DNA from: Marinobacter iranensis
GTDB taxonomy: Bacteria > Pseudomonadota > Gammaproteobacteria > Pseudomonadales > Oleiphilaceae
Assembly: GCF_029207565.1 (NCBI RefSeq)
Contig: NZ_JANCMW010000008.1
Location: 1 to 60,344 of the forward strand
DNA: 60,344 bases
Direction of reading: 5' to 3'
Below the pieces are notes generated by a model that worked only from the letters and a program-made list of their open reading frames with translations, did not search any database and was not told the origin of the DNA. Position 1 is the stretch's first letter, and each line of letters starts with the position of its first letter. The position numbers were made by a program, and so were the translations under genes. Shown one piece after another: positions 38,910 through 48,304 of the stretch.

Positions 38910-40439
38910 ATGCGGCAGCTGTCGGAGCTGGATGCCTCTTTCCTCTACCTGGAAACCGAAACCGCCCCCATGCACATTGGCGGCATCTACCTTTTCGATG
39001 CCCGCGAGCGCGACAAGCCGCTGGCCTTCAGCACCTTTGTTGCCTACCTGCGCAGCCGGCTCCATGTGGTGCCGCTGTTCCGTCAACGCCTGAAGGAAAT
39101 TCCACTGCGCCTTGGGCGCCCCTACTGGATTGATGATCCCGATTTCAGCATCGAGCGGCACTTGGCCTATGTAAACCTGGGCGACCATGGCAAGGTCGAT
39201 AGCCTGATGGGGCTGGCCTCGCGGATCCTCGAAGAGCCGCTGAAACGAGACCGCCCTCTTTGGCACATCACTTTTGTTGACGGGTTTCAACTGGACGATC
39301 AAGACACAGAAAGCAAAAGCTTCGCCCTGATCGTCAAACTACACCATGCCGCCATTGATGCGTTCAGTGGCGAGGAAATTATTGGCAAGCTTCTGGAGTA
39401 CACACCCAAAGCCCGCGCCATCGAAACGCCACAACCATGGCACCCGCAGCCAGAGCCCTCGGAAGAACGGATTTTCCTCCAGACCGGCGCGAACCTCCTG
39501 CGCAAACCTCTGCAGATGACCTCGCTGGCCGTCAGTGCCGCAGAAGCAACCGCCCGCGGCCTGATCCAGAAACAGATGCGGAAACTGCCATTGCCCTTTC
39601 CACTGTTTTCTGCACCCCACAGCCCCTTTAATCGCCAGATTACGGCCAACCGCCAGATTGTCTCCGCCAGCCTGGATCTTTCCCGACTCAAGACCATCAA
39701 GGCAACGTTGGGAGATGTAACACTGAATGACGTGGTACTGGGCCTTTGCGCGGAAACCCTGCGCCGCTATCTGGCCAACAACAATGCGGATACCGAACGA
39801 TCACTGGTTGCCATGACACCGGTTTCCGTTCGTTCCAGCAGCCTTCGCAAAGCTACCGGCAATCAGATGTCAGCGATGTTGCTGGACCTTGCCACCCGTG
39901 AGCCCGACCCAGCCCAACGGATTCGCAGGATCCACTGGAATGCAGTGGAGTCCGAGCCCTATCGCGAAGCCATTGCCGCGGACCGCCTGACAGAGCTCCT
40001 GCCTTCCACCATGTTGGCCCTGTCTGCCAGGCTCTATTCCGAACTACAGATTGCCCAGCGCTACCAGCCGGTATTCAACCTTCCGATTACCAACGTGCCG
40101 GGGCCGCAGGTGCCTCTTTATCTGCAGGGCGCAAGGTTGGTGAGGCAGTTCAATTCTGCGCCCCTGTTTGACAGCATGGGGCTGGTGATCGTTGCTGTGA
40201 GCTATCAAGGCAGGCTGACGGTCAACTTCACATTGTGCCCTGATGTGGTTGCCGATGGAGAGTCATTGACCGGGTTGCTTGAAGACAGCCTGGAGGCGAT
40301 CGAATCGGCCGCCCATGCCTTGCCATCGCAGGGGGAAGACAGGAGCGACTATGAAAACAGCCACTCCACCCTGGCGGATGACGCCCTGAACATGATGGAA
40401 GGTGCACTGCGGAAGGTTTTCAGCCGATTTCGAGGCTGA
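38910..40439 (+). CDS. Wax ester synthase / diacylglycerol acyltransferase family protein
   Basis: WS/DGAT enzymes join acyl-CoA to long-chain alcohols or diacylglycerol to make storage wax esters or triacylglycerol. The N-terminus LDASFLYLETETAPMHIGG and the segments RPLWHI and LNDVVLGLC are family motifs. The catalytic motif HHxxxDG reads HHAAIDA here (145-151): both His and the Asp are kept but the Gly is Ala. At 509 residues it is slightly long. The start at 38910 has GGAG 8 nt upstream. The substrate is not predictable. It may be an acyltransferase with altered activity. Confidence 0.88.
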   Translation: MRQLSELDASFLYLETETAPMHIGGIYLFDARERDKPLAFSTFVAYLRSRLHVVPLFRQRLKEIPLRLGRPYWIDDPDFSIERHLAYVNLGDHGKVDSLMGLASRILEEPLKRDRPLWHITFVDGFQLDDQDTESKSFALIVKLHHAAIDAFSGEEIIGKLLEYTPKARAIETPQPWHPQPEPSEERIFLQTGANLLRKPLQMTSLAVSAAEATARGLIQKQMRKLPLPFPLFSAPHSPFNRQITANRQIVSASLDLSRLKTIKATLGDVTLNDVVLGLCAETLRRYLANNNADTERSLVAMTPVSVRSSSLRKATGNQMSAMLLDLATREPDPAQRIRRIHWNAVESEPYREAIAADRLTELLPSTMLALSARLYSELQIAQRYQPVFNLPITNVPGPQVPLYLQGARLVRQFNSAPLFDSMGLVIVAVSYQGRLTVNFTLCPDVVADGESLTGLLEDSLEAIESAAHALPSQGEDRSDYENSHSTLADDALNMMEGALRKVFSRFRG

Positions 40440-40450
40440 ACGACGAGTGA

Positions 40451-40478
40451 TTTGAACGGGTGGCGCCACCCGTTCAAA
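40451..40478. terminator. 28-bp perfect palindrome between convergent genes
   Basis: TTTGAACGGGTGGC is followed at once by its exact complement. It sits in the 48-bp gap between the WS/DGAT gene and the convergent DUF2057 gene. As RNA it would form a strong hairpin on both strands, so a bidirectional terminator is likely although there is no T-run. Confidence 0.6.
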
Positions 40479-40487
40479 TAGTGACTG

Positions 40488-41168
40488 TTATTCGAAAGCC
40501 CAGTGCAGGAAGGCCCGCCGCTCTTCCTCATTCGCTTCGCCCCACAATGCCTTGAGCTCACCCAGTGTACCTTCGCTGCTGGCGCTCGTGCCGGCACCTT
40601 CATCGTTCTTGGCCGAGCCAACCGGCGCCCTCGCAACCGTGCGGGTGCTTTCAGACTGTCCATCCCATGCATTGGCACGGGCAACAACGTTGCTTGATGC
40701 ATCAACAATATTCGCAGCAAAATTATCCGCAAACGCTTCTGCCTCGCTCCTGTTTTCGGGAGCCTCAAAGCTGAAGCGGTAAGTCTCTCCCGGCTGAGCA
40801 TCAATGGTCACACTCTGAGGCGCAGTCTCGATCACATGCACCTTGGATTCACCATTGCGGACAACACCACTTTTGGCCCAGATTGTCTTATACGTAAATA
40901 TTACCTGGTTTTCGCCCGCCAACAGTTCATAGTCCAGAGCCAGGTCGTCCATCAGGAAATTACCAAGCCTTTGGCCATTCACCTGCTGCACCTGAATCTC
41001 TCCGGGAGCCTTGAGAACGGCGGTCTGAGAGGCATCAACGGCATCCCCCTCCCAGGTCTTGACGTTGCTCATGGTTGAGCTGCATCCGGCCAGTGCAACC
41101 AATCCGGCAAGGGTTACCGCCAGGAAACAGGCTTTCTTGAAAATGACTGAAACGTGATAGATACTCAT
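40488..41168 (-). CDS. DUF2057 (YccT-like) lipoprotein
   Basis: A lipoprotein signal with lipobox ALAGC (Cys29) is followed by a DUF2057-type region (APGEIQVQQVNGQRLGNFL, YELLAGENQVIFTYKTIW). E. coli YccT of this family is exported and has been reported to inhibit curli assembly; this protein may differ because it appears lipidated. The C-terminus LKALWGEANEEERRAFLHWA is a separate conserved tail. A Ser/Ala/Gly-rich linker precedes it. It is monocistronic and convergent with the WS/DGAT gene. Function is unknown. Confidence 0.8.
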   Translation of the reverse strand: MSIYHVSVIFKKACFLAVTLAGLVALAGCSSTMSNVKTWEGDAVDASQTAVLKAPGEIQVQQVNGQRLGNFLMDDLALDYELLAGENQVIFTYKTIWAKSGVVRNGESKVHVIETAPQSVTIDAQPGETYRFSFEAPENRSEAEAFADNFAANIVDASSNVVARANAWDGQSESTRTVARAPVGSAKNDEGAGTSASSEGTLGELKALWGEANEEERRAFLHWAFE

Positions 41169-41437
41169 GCTATATCCTTGTGCAGTTCACCGGTTTTCCC
41201 GGCGGATGATCACTTGTGGTTGAAAGGCATTTTGAAGAGTGGCCGGGCCAAGAGCAAGACATGCTGCCTGTTTACAGTAACCCCATGACAAATTGGTTAC
41301 GTAATAGGAGCCAGCGCCATCCGAAAAATGTAAAAAAATGTTGAATTTGGCAGGAATTGATTTAATTTTAAACAGTCAGAGAGTGAAATCACGCGCCGCC
41401 CGATACCAGAAGTGCGCTTAAGGGCTCAGGAGAAAAC

Positions 41438-41641
41438 ATGGATACCCAACGTCGGTCCGGAGAAGACGGTCCCGCACCGTTCCGAAGCAGTCGGTTCTTC
41501 TGCGTCGGTAGCAAGTGGTATTTTACCACCCGGGAGGGTTTTGATAGCGGTCCTTTCGCCTCCCGGCAACGCGCAGAAACCGGCCTCAGGCGTTTTCTGC
41601 ATGTTGTGCGGCTTCTTCCCGAAGAGCAGCAGGTTCACTGA
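41438..41641 (+). CDS. Small conserved protein (DUF6316-like)
   Basis: The 67-residue protein has a compact motif RSSRFFCVGSKWYFTTREG then GPF, followed by an amphipathic helix (QRAETGLRRFLHVV). I recall this pattern from short gammaproteobacterial proteins classed as DUF6316; function is unknown. AGGAG lies 5 nt before the ATG, which supports real translation. It is convergent with pgpA and stands alone after a 269-bp A/T-rich gap. Confidence 0.7.
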   Translation: MDTQRRSGEDGPAPFRSSRFFCVGSKWYFTTREGFDSGPFASRQRAETGLRRFLHVVRLLPEEQQVH

Positions 41642-41672
41642 GCCAGACTGATTTCCTGTCTCGGCATGATGT

Positions 41673-42200
41673 TCAGACAATGATCGGCATTAACCACCGA
41701 TCAATGGCGAACAGGGATAGTAATGCCATGAAGCCTGCTACCACGTCGTCCACCATAATACCAAGCCCGCCTGGAAGGTATTCGTCCAGCCAACTGATGG
41801 GCCAGGGTTTGAGCACATCGAAAAGGCGGAATAGCGAGAAGGCCATCAGCACTCCGTAGATGTTGTCCGGAAACAGCCCCAACGCAATCCACATGCCTAC
41901 AAACTCATCCCAGACAATGCCCTCGTGGTCATGGACCTTGAGATCCCCGGCTGTCTTGCCACATAACCAGATCCCCACCACGAAAGCCAGCAGGACAACC
42001 ACCCAGTAGGCAACGGGCGGCAACCAGAAAAAGCAGAACCAGATAGGTATCGCGGCCAGACTACCCCAGGTACCCGGGGCTCTGGCGGCAGTACCACTGC
42101 CGAAACCGAACGCGAGCAGATGAACCGGGTCCCGAAGAAAACCCGGCGGCAGAAGGGCCTCGGGAAGTTCCGGCTCCTGAAGGTTATTGTCGCTGCTCAT
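41673..42200 (-). CDS. pgpA: Phosphatidylglycerophosphatase A
   Basis: This inner-membrane phosphatase removes phosphate from phosphatidylglycerol phosphate. The family signature GFGSGTAARAPGTWGSLAA and the acidic WDEFVGMWIAL segment are present, with several membrane helices. The 175 residues are full length. It starts 3 bp after the thiL stop and ends the nrdR-ribD-ribBX-ribH-nusB-thiL-pgpA run. Confidence 0.95.
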   Translation of the reverse strand: MSSDNNLQEPELPEALLPPGFLRDPVHLLAFGFGSGTAARAPGTWGSLAAIPIWFCFFWLPPVAYWVVVLLAFVVGIWLCGKTAGDLKVHDHEGIVWDEFVGMWIALGLFPDNIYGVLMAFSLFRLFDVLKPWPISWLDEYLPGGLGIMVDDVVAGFMALLSLFAIDRWLMPIIV

Positions 42201-42203
42201 GAA

Positions 42204-43154
42204 TCAGTTCCTGAAATGATCATACCCTCCTGCCGGCAGGCTCTCAGTATAGCCGTTCCGCTCTATGGTTAACCCCTCTCCTGCAACCACCTTTCCAATG
42301 ACGGTCAACTGGCTGCGGACTGCCCTGGGCAGGTCAGCCCAGACCTGTGGCGACAGGGTAACGCATAATTCATAATCATCGCCGGCATTCAATGCCAGGC
42401 CGATGGCCGCCTCGCCTGCCAGGCGTTTCAGATGTTCGGATAACGGCAGGCGATCTGTATCAATGTTGGCCGCGACGCCAGAGGCTTCAAGGATGTGCCC
42501 CAAATCCGCCACCAACCCGTCCGACACATCCACGGCAGCAGTAGCGCGCCCGCGTAGGGCCGCGCCAAGTGCCAGCCTTGGTTCAGGGAAATGGTATCGT
42601 GCCAAAACCGCCTGTACATCCGGCCCGGGACTATCGCTGCCAAGATGATCCAACGCGGCTCCCGCCTCACCCAGGGTGCCGGAAACACAGACATAGTCCC
42701 CACTCTGCGCGCCCGATCTCTGGATGGCTTGCCCCTTCGGTACCGTGCCATGAACCTGCAGACTGAGAGTGAGCGGTCCGCGTGTGGTGTCACCGCCCGC
42801 AAGCGACAAACCGAAGTTCCTGGCTGCCTTTGCCAGCCCGCGAGCATAGGCACTCAGCCAATCCGGATCGGCATCGGGGAGCGTTAACGCCAGGGTAAAG
42901 CAGACCGGGTCGGCCCCCATGGCCGCCAGATCGCTTGCCGCGACAGCCAGGCTTCGCCAGCCGAGCTTTTCCGGGTCGTATTGGCGGGGGAAATGAACAC
43001 CTTCAACCAGGGTGTCCACGGAGAACACCAGATCCATGCCCGGCTCAATACGCTGAATCGCACAGTCATCGCCAGGCCCAAGCCGAATCGCCGAGGTGTT
43101 TCCAGCCTCGGCAATCGGGAAGAAATAACGGCGGATCAGCTCGAATTCACCCAT
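42204..43154 (-). CDS. thiL: Thiamine-monophosphate kinase
   Basis: It phosphorylates thiamine monophosphate to thiamine diphosphate, the cofactor used by IlvI. This is a PurM-like fold: GPGDDCAI near residue 28, SVDTLVEGVHFP, AASDLAAMGADP and SLAGGDTTRGP are all conserved. At 316 residues from the ATG at 43154 it is normal. A GTG directly before this ATG could also serve. The start immediately follows the nusB stop, so it is probably translated by coupling. Confidence 0.95.
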   Translation of the reverse strand: MGEFELIRRYFFPIAEAGNTSAIRLGPGDDCAIQRIEPGMDLVFSVDTLVEGVHFPRQYDPEKLGWRSLAVAASDLAAMGADPVCFTLALTLPDADPDWLSAYARGLAKAARNFGLSLAGGDTTRGPLTLSLQVHGTVPKGQAIQRSGAQSGDYVCVSGTLGEAGAALDHLGSDSPGPDVQAVLARYHFPEPRLALGAALRGRATAAVDVSDGLVADLGHILEASGVAANIDTDRLPLSEHLKRLAGEAAIGLALNAGDDYELCVTLSPQVWADLPRAVRSQLTVIGKVVAGEGLTIERNGYTESLPAGGYDHFRN

Positions 43155-43157
43155 CAC

Positions 43158-43637
43158 TCAGCGGGGGCGTATCTCGGCGAGCCGCAGGCGATGGCTGAGC
43201 TTGTCAAGCAGGCTGTTGACGAACTTGTGGCCTTCGGTACCACCGAACTTTTTGGCCATCTCGATCCCCTCGTTAATCACCACCTTATAGGGAACGTCCA
43301 GCCGGTGCTTGAGCTCGTACGTACCCAGACGCACGATGGCCAGCTCAATGGCATCCACCTCATGGATGGGGCGGTCGAGGAAAGGCTCCAGCAAACGGTC
43401 CAGCTCGGCCTGCTCCCGGTGAACGCCCCGAAGGAGATCACGGAAGTAGGCGGTGTCCACCTTGGACATATCATTGTCAACGATGAACTCGGATTCAATA
43501 TCCGTAATCGAGCTCTTGCTGAAGTGGCGCTGATACAGTCCTTGCATGGCAAGAGCCCGAGCCCGGCGTCTGTCGCCTGCCTTGGGCTGGCCTGCAGGGG
43601 CCGGTTGCGCAGTACTGTCTTCCGATGCGCTCATCAT
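43158..43637 (-). CDS. nusB: Transcription antitermination protein NusB
   Basis: NusB binds boxA with S10 (NusE) in rRNA antitermination, relevant to the boxA at the left edge of the window. The helical core [42 protein letters not shown] in part, and [10 protein letters not shown] are typical. At 159 residues with a short Pro/Ala-rich N-terminus it is slightly longer than E. coli NusB. Its start overlaps the ribH stop. Confidence 0.95.
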   Translation of the reverse strand: MMSASEDSTAQPAPAGQPKAGDRRRARALAMQGLYQRHFSKSSITDIESEFIVDNDMSKVDTAYFRDLLRGVHREQAELDRLLEPFLDRPIHEVDAIELAIVRLGTYELKHRLDVPYKVVINEGIEMAKKFGGTEGHKFVNSLLDKLSHRLRLAEIRPR

Positions 43638-44110
43638 TCACCCAGTTTCTTGAAGAGGCTGACCATTTCCAGGGCCGTAATCGCCGCTTCGGCGCCTTTA
43701 TTTCCAGCCTTGGTGCCGGCACGCTCGATTGCCTGTTCGATGGAATCGACGGTCAGTACACCAAAGGTCACTGGTACGTCGGTCTCAAGGCTGACCGCGC
43801 CCAGGCCGCTGGATGCTTCACCGGCAACATACTCGAAATGGGGTGTACCACCGCGGATAACCGCTCCCAGGGCGATAATGGCATCATGATTGCCAGTCTC
43901 GGCCACGCGCTTGACCGCCAGAGGCATCTCATAGGCGCCGGGCACCCGCACAATGGTGATATCGGAATCGGCGATACCATGGCGCCGCAGGGTATCAACC
44001 GCACCCTCAACCAGGCTTTCGACAACGAAACCGTTGAACCGACCAACAACCAGCGCGTACTTACCGCTGCAGTGAGTGAAATCACCTTCAATTACTTTGA
44101 TATCCGCCAT
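43634..44110 (-). CDS. ribH: 6,7-dimethyl-8-ribityllumazine synthase
   Basis: This penultimate riboflavin enzyme forms an icosahedral or pentameric capsid. [35 protein letters not shown] and [16 protein letters not shown] are family signatures. It has 158 residues from ATG 44110 (MADIKVIEG). It lies between ribBX and nusB with a 4-bp overlap to nusB. Confidence 0.96.
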   Translation of the reverse strand: MADIKVIEGDFTHCSGKYALVVGRFNGFVVESLVEGAVDTLRRHGIADSDITIVRVPGAYEMPLAVKRVAETGNHDAIIALGAVIRGGTPHFEYVAGEASSGLGAVSLETDVPVTFGVLTVDSIEQAIERAGTKAGNKGAEAAITALEMVSLFKKLGE

Positions 44111-44165
44111 GCATGGCTCCTTCGTTGGCAACCCCGCCCCTAAGGTACGGAGCTGCCGGGGTTCA

Positions 44166-45281
44166 TCATTCAGGGGTGTAGGGCACGTATTCCACCACTT
44201 CCAGCTCGAAACCGGAAATCGCGGAGAATTTGATGGGCGGGCTCAGCAGCCGCATTTTGCCAACGCCGAGGTCCCGCAGGATCTGGGAACCGGTGCCGAC
44301 GGTAAAATAGACACCGGAACTGCCCTTACCCGCAGATTTCTTGTCCTGTTCGAAAAATTCGTGGATACGATCTTCAAGATTGTAGCTGTCTTCCGCGCTG
44401 TTGAGCAGCACCACAACTCCACGCCCTTCCTGGGCAACCTTCTCCAGGGCATGGTGGAGCGGCCAGCTGCGGGAATCCAAGCGGCGTGCACCGAGAAGAT
44501 CACGCAAGGTATCGGTGATATGCACACGTACCAGCACCGGATCATCGGCGGAAATCTGTCCCATCACCATCGCCAGGTGAGTCGAGCCCTGAATGTTGTC
44601 GCGATAGGTACGCAGGTTGAACACACCGTATTCCGTGTCCAGATCATACTGTTCCACGCACTCAATCGTGCGTTCGTTCAGCGTGCGGTAGTGGATCAGG
44701 TCTGCAATGGTGCCGATCTTCAGGCCGTGAGTCTCGGCGAACTTTTCCAGGTCCTCACGGCGGGCCATGGAACCATCATCGTTCATGATTTCGCAGATCA
44801 CTCCGGCGGGCTCACAACCGGCAAGGGCAGCGAGATCACAGGACGCTTCGGTATGTCCGGCACGGCTCAGAACGCCACCCGGATCCGACATCAACGGGAA
44901 GATATGCCCCGGCTGCACCAGATCCGACGCCTTGGCGTTGCGCGCCACTGCCGCCTGAACAGTGCGGGCGCGGTCGGCAGCGGAAATACCGGTGGTTACA
45001 CCCTCGGTAGCCTCGATGGACAGTGTGAATTTGGTCCCGAACCCGGAAGCGTTCTGCTGCACCATCAACGGCAGACCGAGCTGTTCACAGCGCTGTCGGG
45101 TCATCGGCATGCAGATCAGACCACGGCCGAACCTCGCCATGAAGTTGATGGCTTCCGGCGTACAGTATTCAGCAGCCATCACCAGATCGCCCTCGTTCTC
45201 ACGATCTTCATCATCCATCAGGATGACCATCTTGCCCTGACGGATATCTTCGATAATCTCTTCAATACTGTTCAGTGCCAT
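44166..45281 (-). CDS. ribBA: RibB with degenerate RibA-like domain (RibBX)
   Basis: The N-terminal 3,4-dihydroxy-2-butanone-4-phosphate synthase domain is intact: [22 protein letters not shown], and [13 protein letters not shown] are conserved. The C-terminal half resembles GTP cyclohydrolase II but where RibA has the zinc cysteines (C-x2-GD-x8-C-x-C) it reads [20 protein letters not shown], with no cysteine. It should therefore not hydrolyse GTP. Such RibBX proteins are known in Shewanella and Pseudomonas-like bacteria. At 371 residues from ATG 45281 it is complete. A separate ribA must exist elsewhere. Confidence 0.92.
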   Translation of the reverse strand: MALNSIEEIIEDIRQGKMVILMDDEDRENEGDLVMAAEYCTPEAINFMARFGRGLICMPMTRQRCEQLGLPLMVQQNASGFGTKFTLSIEATEGVTTGISAADRARTVQAAVARNAKASDLVQPGHIFPLMSDPGGVLSRAGHTEASCDLAALAGCEPAGVICEIMNDDGSMARREDLEKFAETHGLKIGTIADLIHYRTLNERTIECVEQYDLDTEYGVFNLRTYRDNIQGSTHLAMVMGQISADDPVLVRVHITDTLRDLLGARRLDSRSWPLHHALEKVAQEGRGVVVLLNSAEDSYNLEDRIHEFFEQDKKSAGKGSSGVYFTVGTGSQILRDLGVGKMRLLSPPIKFSAISGFELEVVEYVPYTPE

Positions 45282-45350
45282 ACCGTTTCCGCATCCTGTT
45301 GGTCTGCCCGCCCCGTCACCGGCACGTGCCAACCATGAATTTAGTAACCG

Positions 45351-46466
45351 TTAACCCGGGGTGAGGATCAGCCGTTGATCCTCACCCAACTGACGGCGAT
45401 CCAGCACTTTCCATTGCACCTTGTCCGCCATGGATTCCAGTGGCAGATTGGCCGTCGGCCGGCCAGTACTGCCGAGGAACACCGGTGCCTGGTAAAGCCA
45501 GAGCTCATCCACCAGGCGTTCGCTGATAAAGGTTCCGGCCAGTGTCGGGCCGGCTTCCACCAATAATTCGTTGATGCCCAGCTCACCCAGTGAATCAAGC
45601 AACTCGCGCACATCAACGCCGTTGTCCTTCCAGGCGACACCGGTCAGGCCCACGCCAAGCGCGGCAAGATCCTGCGCCGGTGCCGTTGCCAATGTCGGAG
45701 AGGCACAGAAAACCTGTACGTTCCCCCCCTGAAGGATCGTAGCACCTGGCGGTGTGCGTGCATCCCGGTCCGCGATCACCCGCAACGGCTGGCGAGACGG
45801 CTCGGTGGCATCACCGATATCACCCAGCTCACCCCGGCGCACGGTCAAAGACGGGTTGTCCGCCAGCACGGTTCCCACACCGGTCAGGATGGCATCGCTG
45901 ATGGCCCTGAGCCGTTGAACGTCCCGGCGAGCCTCCACGCCGGTAATCCACTGGCTTTCACCCGACGCCATAGCGGTCCTGCCATCGAGGCTGGATGCCA
46001 TTTTAAGCCGTACGTAGGGCCGGCCAATGTTCATCCGTTTCATAAAACCGGGATTCAGTCGCACCGCCTCTTCCGCCAGCAAACCCTCCGTTACGCGGAC
46101 ACCAGCCTCACGGAGCATATCCAGGCCACGACCGGAAACTGAAGGATTGGGATCCTTGGTGGCCGCAAAGACGTGGGCAACCCCTGCTTCAATCAGTGCC
46201 TTGGCGCAGGGAGGCGTGCGGCCGAAGTGGCTGCAGGGCTCCAGGGTGACATACGCAGTTGCACCGCGGGCCTCTGGTCCGGCCTGGCTCAGGGCCCGGA
46301 TTTCAGCGTGGGCCTCACCGGCGCGCTCGTGCCAGCCTTCGCCCAGGATCTTGCTGCCACGGGCGATAACACATCCCACGCGTGGATTCGGATGGGTCGA
46401 ATAGCGGCCACGCCACGCGAGCTGCACCGCCCTTGCCATGAAAGCTGTGTCCTGGGCGTCGATCAT
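45351..46466 (-). CDS. ribD: Bifunctional diaminohydroxyphosphoribosylaminopyrimidine deaminase / reductase
   Basis: This enzyme performs riboflavin pathway deamination and reduction. The N-terminal zinc deaminase domain has HAEIRAL and [11 protein letters not shown]; the C-terminal reductase domain has [20 protein letters not shown] and [13 protein letters not shown]. At 371 residues it is normal. It overlaps nrdR by 4 bp. The next gene downstream is ribBX after 69 bp; the ribE (riboflavin synthase) gene often found here is missing. Confidence 0.96.
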   Translation of the reverse strand: MIDAQDTAFMARAVQLAWRGRYSTHPNPRVGCVIARGSKILGEGWHERAGEAHAEIRALSQAGPEARGATAYVTLEPCSHFGRTPPCAKALIEAGVAHVFAATKDPNPSVSGRGLDMLREAGVRVTEGLLAEEAVRLNPGFMKRMNIGRPYVRLKMASSLDGRTAMASGESQWITGVEARRDVQRLRAISDAILTGVGTVLADNPSLTVRRGELGDIGDATEPSRQPLRVIADRDARTPPGATILQGGNVQVFCASPTLATAPAQDLAALGVGLTGVAWKDNGVDVRELLDSLGELGINELLVEAGPTLAGTFISERLVDELWLYQAPVFLGSTGRPTANLPLESMADKVQWKVLDRRQLGEDQRLILTPG

Positions 46467-46981
46467 GCCTGTCCTTTGGAGGAATGGTTATCCGCCAGGA
46501 CCTTGGCCACATCCACAGGGTCGTCGCCCGACGTCGCGGAAAGCCGCTCAATCTCTTCCTTGAACTCGTTGACGTCCTGAAAACTGCGGTACACCGAGGC
46601 AAAACGCACGTAGGCGACCTTGTCCAATTGGCGTAACTCGGTCATAACCTCTTCACCAAGTTGCATGGACTTTACTTCCCGCTCGCCGGTAGCCCGTAAC
46701 CGGAACTTGATTCGGTTCAACGCAGCCTCAATTTCCTCAATGCTGACCGGGCGCTTTTCCAACGCCTTCATCAGACCGGCCCTGAGTTTTTCCTCGTCAA
46801 ACGGCTGCCGAGTGCCATCCTGCTTGACGACACGAGGCATCACCAGCTCAGCGGACTCGAAGGTGGTAAAACGCTCGCGACAGGACAGACATTCCCTGCG
46901 GCGACGCACCTGATCACCCTCAGCCACCAGCCGGGAGTCGATTACCTTGGTATCCGCTTCACCACAGAAAGGACAATGCAT
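46463..46981 (-). CDS. nrdR: Transcriptional repressor NrdR
   Basis: NrdR represses ribonucleotide reductase operons in response to ATP/dATP. The N-terminal zinc ribbon has C3-C6 (MHCPFC) and C31-C34 (CLSC), followed by an ATP-cone ([20 protein letters not shown]). The 172-residue length from ATG 46981 fits, with a C-terminal extension past the ATP-cone. It is the first gene of the rib-nus run and downstream of glyA, the usual neighbour. Confidence 0.95.
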   Translation of the reverse strand: MHCPFCGEADTKVIDSRLVAEGDQVRRRRECLSCRERFTTFESAELVMPRVVKQDGTRQPFDEEKLRAGLMKALEKRPVSIEEIEAALNRIKFRLRATGEREVKSMQLGEEVMTELRQLDKVAYVRFASVYRSFQDVNEFKEEIERLSATSGDDPVDVAKVLADNHSSKGQA

Positions 46982-47002
46982 AAGCTGAAGCTCCTGCAAT
47001 CC

Positions 47003-47031
47003 GTCAGGCGTTGCGTTGCAGGGCGCCTGAC
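47003..47031. other. Hairpin between glyA and nrdR
   Basis: GTCAGGCG and CGCCTGAC form an 8-bp inverted repeat around a 13-nt loop in the 66-bp glyA-nrdR gap. No T-run follows, so it may be a weak terminator, attenuator or stability hairpin. Confidence 0.4.
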
Positions 47032-47047
47032 AGTGCGTTCGGGCTAA

Positions 47048-48304
47048 TTAGCCGGCGTAGACCGGGAAGCGTGAACACAGGCCTTCAACCTGCTCACGAA
47101 CCCGGCCATTGACGGCTTCGTCTTCCAGACTATCCAGAATATCGCACATCCAGCCCGCCAGATCGCGACACTCGGACTCACCAAAGCCACGAGTTGTTAC
47201 AGCCGGAGTACCAATGCGCAGGCCGGAGGTTACAAACGGCGAGCGTGGATCGTTGGGTACCGCGTTCTTGTTGACGGTGATATGCGCTCGGCCCAGGGCT
47301 GCGTCTGCGTCTTTACCGGTGATGTCCTGTTTGATCAGGCTGACCAGGAACAGGTGGTTTTCGGTACCGCCGGAAATCACATCAAAGCCACGGGATACGA
47401 AGACCTCGGCCATGGCCTTGGCGTTCTTGATGACCTGCTTCTGATAGGTTTTGAATTCATCGCTCATGGCTTCCTTGAAGCATATCGCCTTGGCGGCGAT
47501 AACATGCATCAATGGACCACCCTGGCCGCCGGGGAATACCGCGGAGTTCAGTTTTTTCTGCAGATCGGCGTCATCACAAGCCAGAATCAGGCCACCACGG
47601 GGGCCGCGCAGGGTTTTGTGGGTAGTCGTCGCAACCACGTGGGCGTGAGGCATAGGGTCCGGATAGACACCGGCTGCCACCAGGCCTGCCACATGCGCCA
47701 TGTCCACGAACAGATAAGCACCGACCTTGTCGGCAATCTCGCGAAAACGGGGGAAATCCAGCGCCTGGGAATAGGCCGAGAACCCGGCGATGATCATCTT
47801 TGGCTTGTGCTCAAGGGCGAGGCTTTCCACTTCGTCGTAATCAATCAGGCCGGTTTCCGGGTTGAGGCCATACTGCACGGCATTGTATATCTTGCCGGAG
47901 AAGTTGACGCTGGCCCCGTGGGTCAGGTGGCCACCGTGGGCCAGGCTCATGCCCAGGACGGTATCGCCCGGCTTGAGCAGCGCCATAAACACGGCGGCGT
48001 TGGCCTGGGAGCCTGAGTGGGGCTGGACATTGGCATAGGCAGCACCGAACAGTTCTTTGGCGCGACTGATAGCAAGGTCCTCGGCGATGTCGACGAATTC
48101 GCAGCCACCGTAATAACGCTTGCCGGGATAGCCCTCTGCGTACTTGTTGGTCAGTGCGCTGCCTTGGGCTTCCATCACCCGCGGGCTGGTGTAGTTCTCA
48201 GACGCGATCAGCTCGATATGAGCTTCCTGGCGCTTTTCTTCCGCCTGCATGGCGTTCCAGAGCTCGTCGTCAAAGCCGGCGATTTTCATATCACGATTAA
48301 ACAT
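47048..48304 (-). CDS. glyA: Serine hydroxymethyltransferase
   Basis: This PLP enzyme interconverts serine and glycine and supplies one-carbon units to folate. [21 protein letters not shown] near the N-terminus and the PLP lysine motif [13 protein letters not shown] (about residue 230) are visible. The 418 residues are full length. It is divergent from ettA across a 344-bp region that contains element copy 3. No clear promoter with both hexamers was found. Confidence 0.97.
   Translation of the reverse strand: MFNRDMKIAGFDDELWNAMQAEEKRQEAHIELIASENYTSPRVMEAQGSALTNKYAEGYPGKRYYGGCEFVDIAEDLAISRAKELFGAAYANVQPHSGSQANAAVFMALLKPGDTVLGMSLAHGGHLTHGASVNFSGKIYNAVQYGLNPETGLIDYDEVESLALEHKPKMIIAGFSAYSQALDFPRFREIADKVGAYLFVDMAHVAGLVAAGVYPDPMPHAHVVATTTHKTLRGPRGGLILACDDADLQKKLNSAVFPGGQGGPLMHVIAAKAICFKEAMSDEFKTYQKQVIKNAKAMAEVFVSRGFDVISGGTENHLFLVSLIKQDITGKDADAALGRAHITVNKNAVPNDPRSPFVTSGLRIGTPAVTTRGFGESECRDLAGWMCDILDSLEDEAVNGRVREQVEGLCSRFPVYAG

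Noticed and set aside
45282..45350. FMN riboswitch before ribBX.
   Set aside because: Only 69 bp between ribD and ribBX; none of the conserved RFN segments is present.
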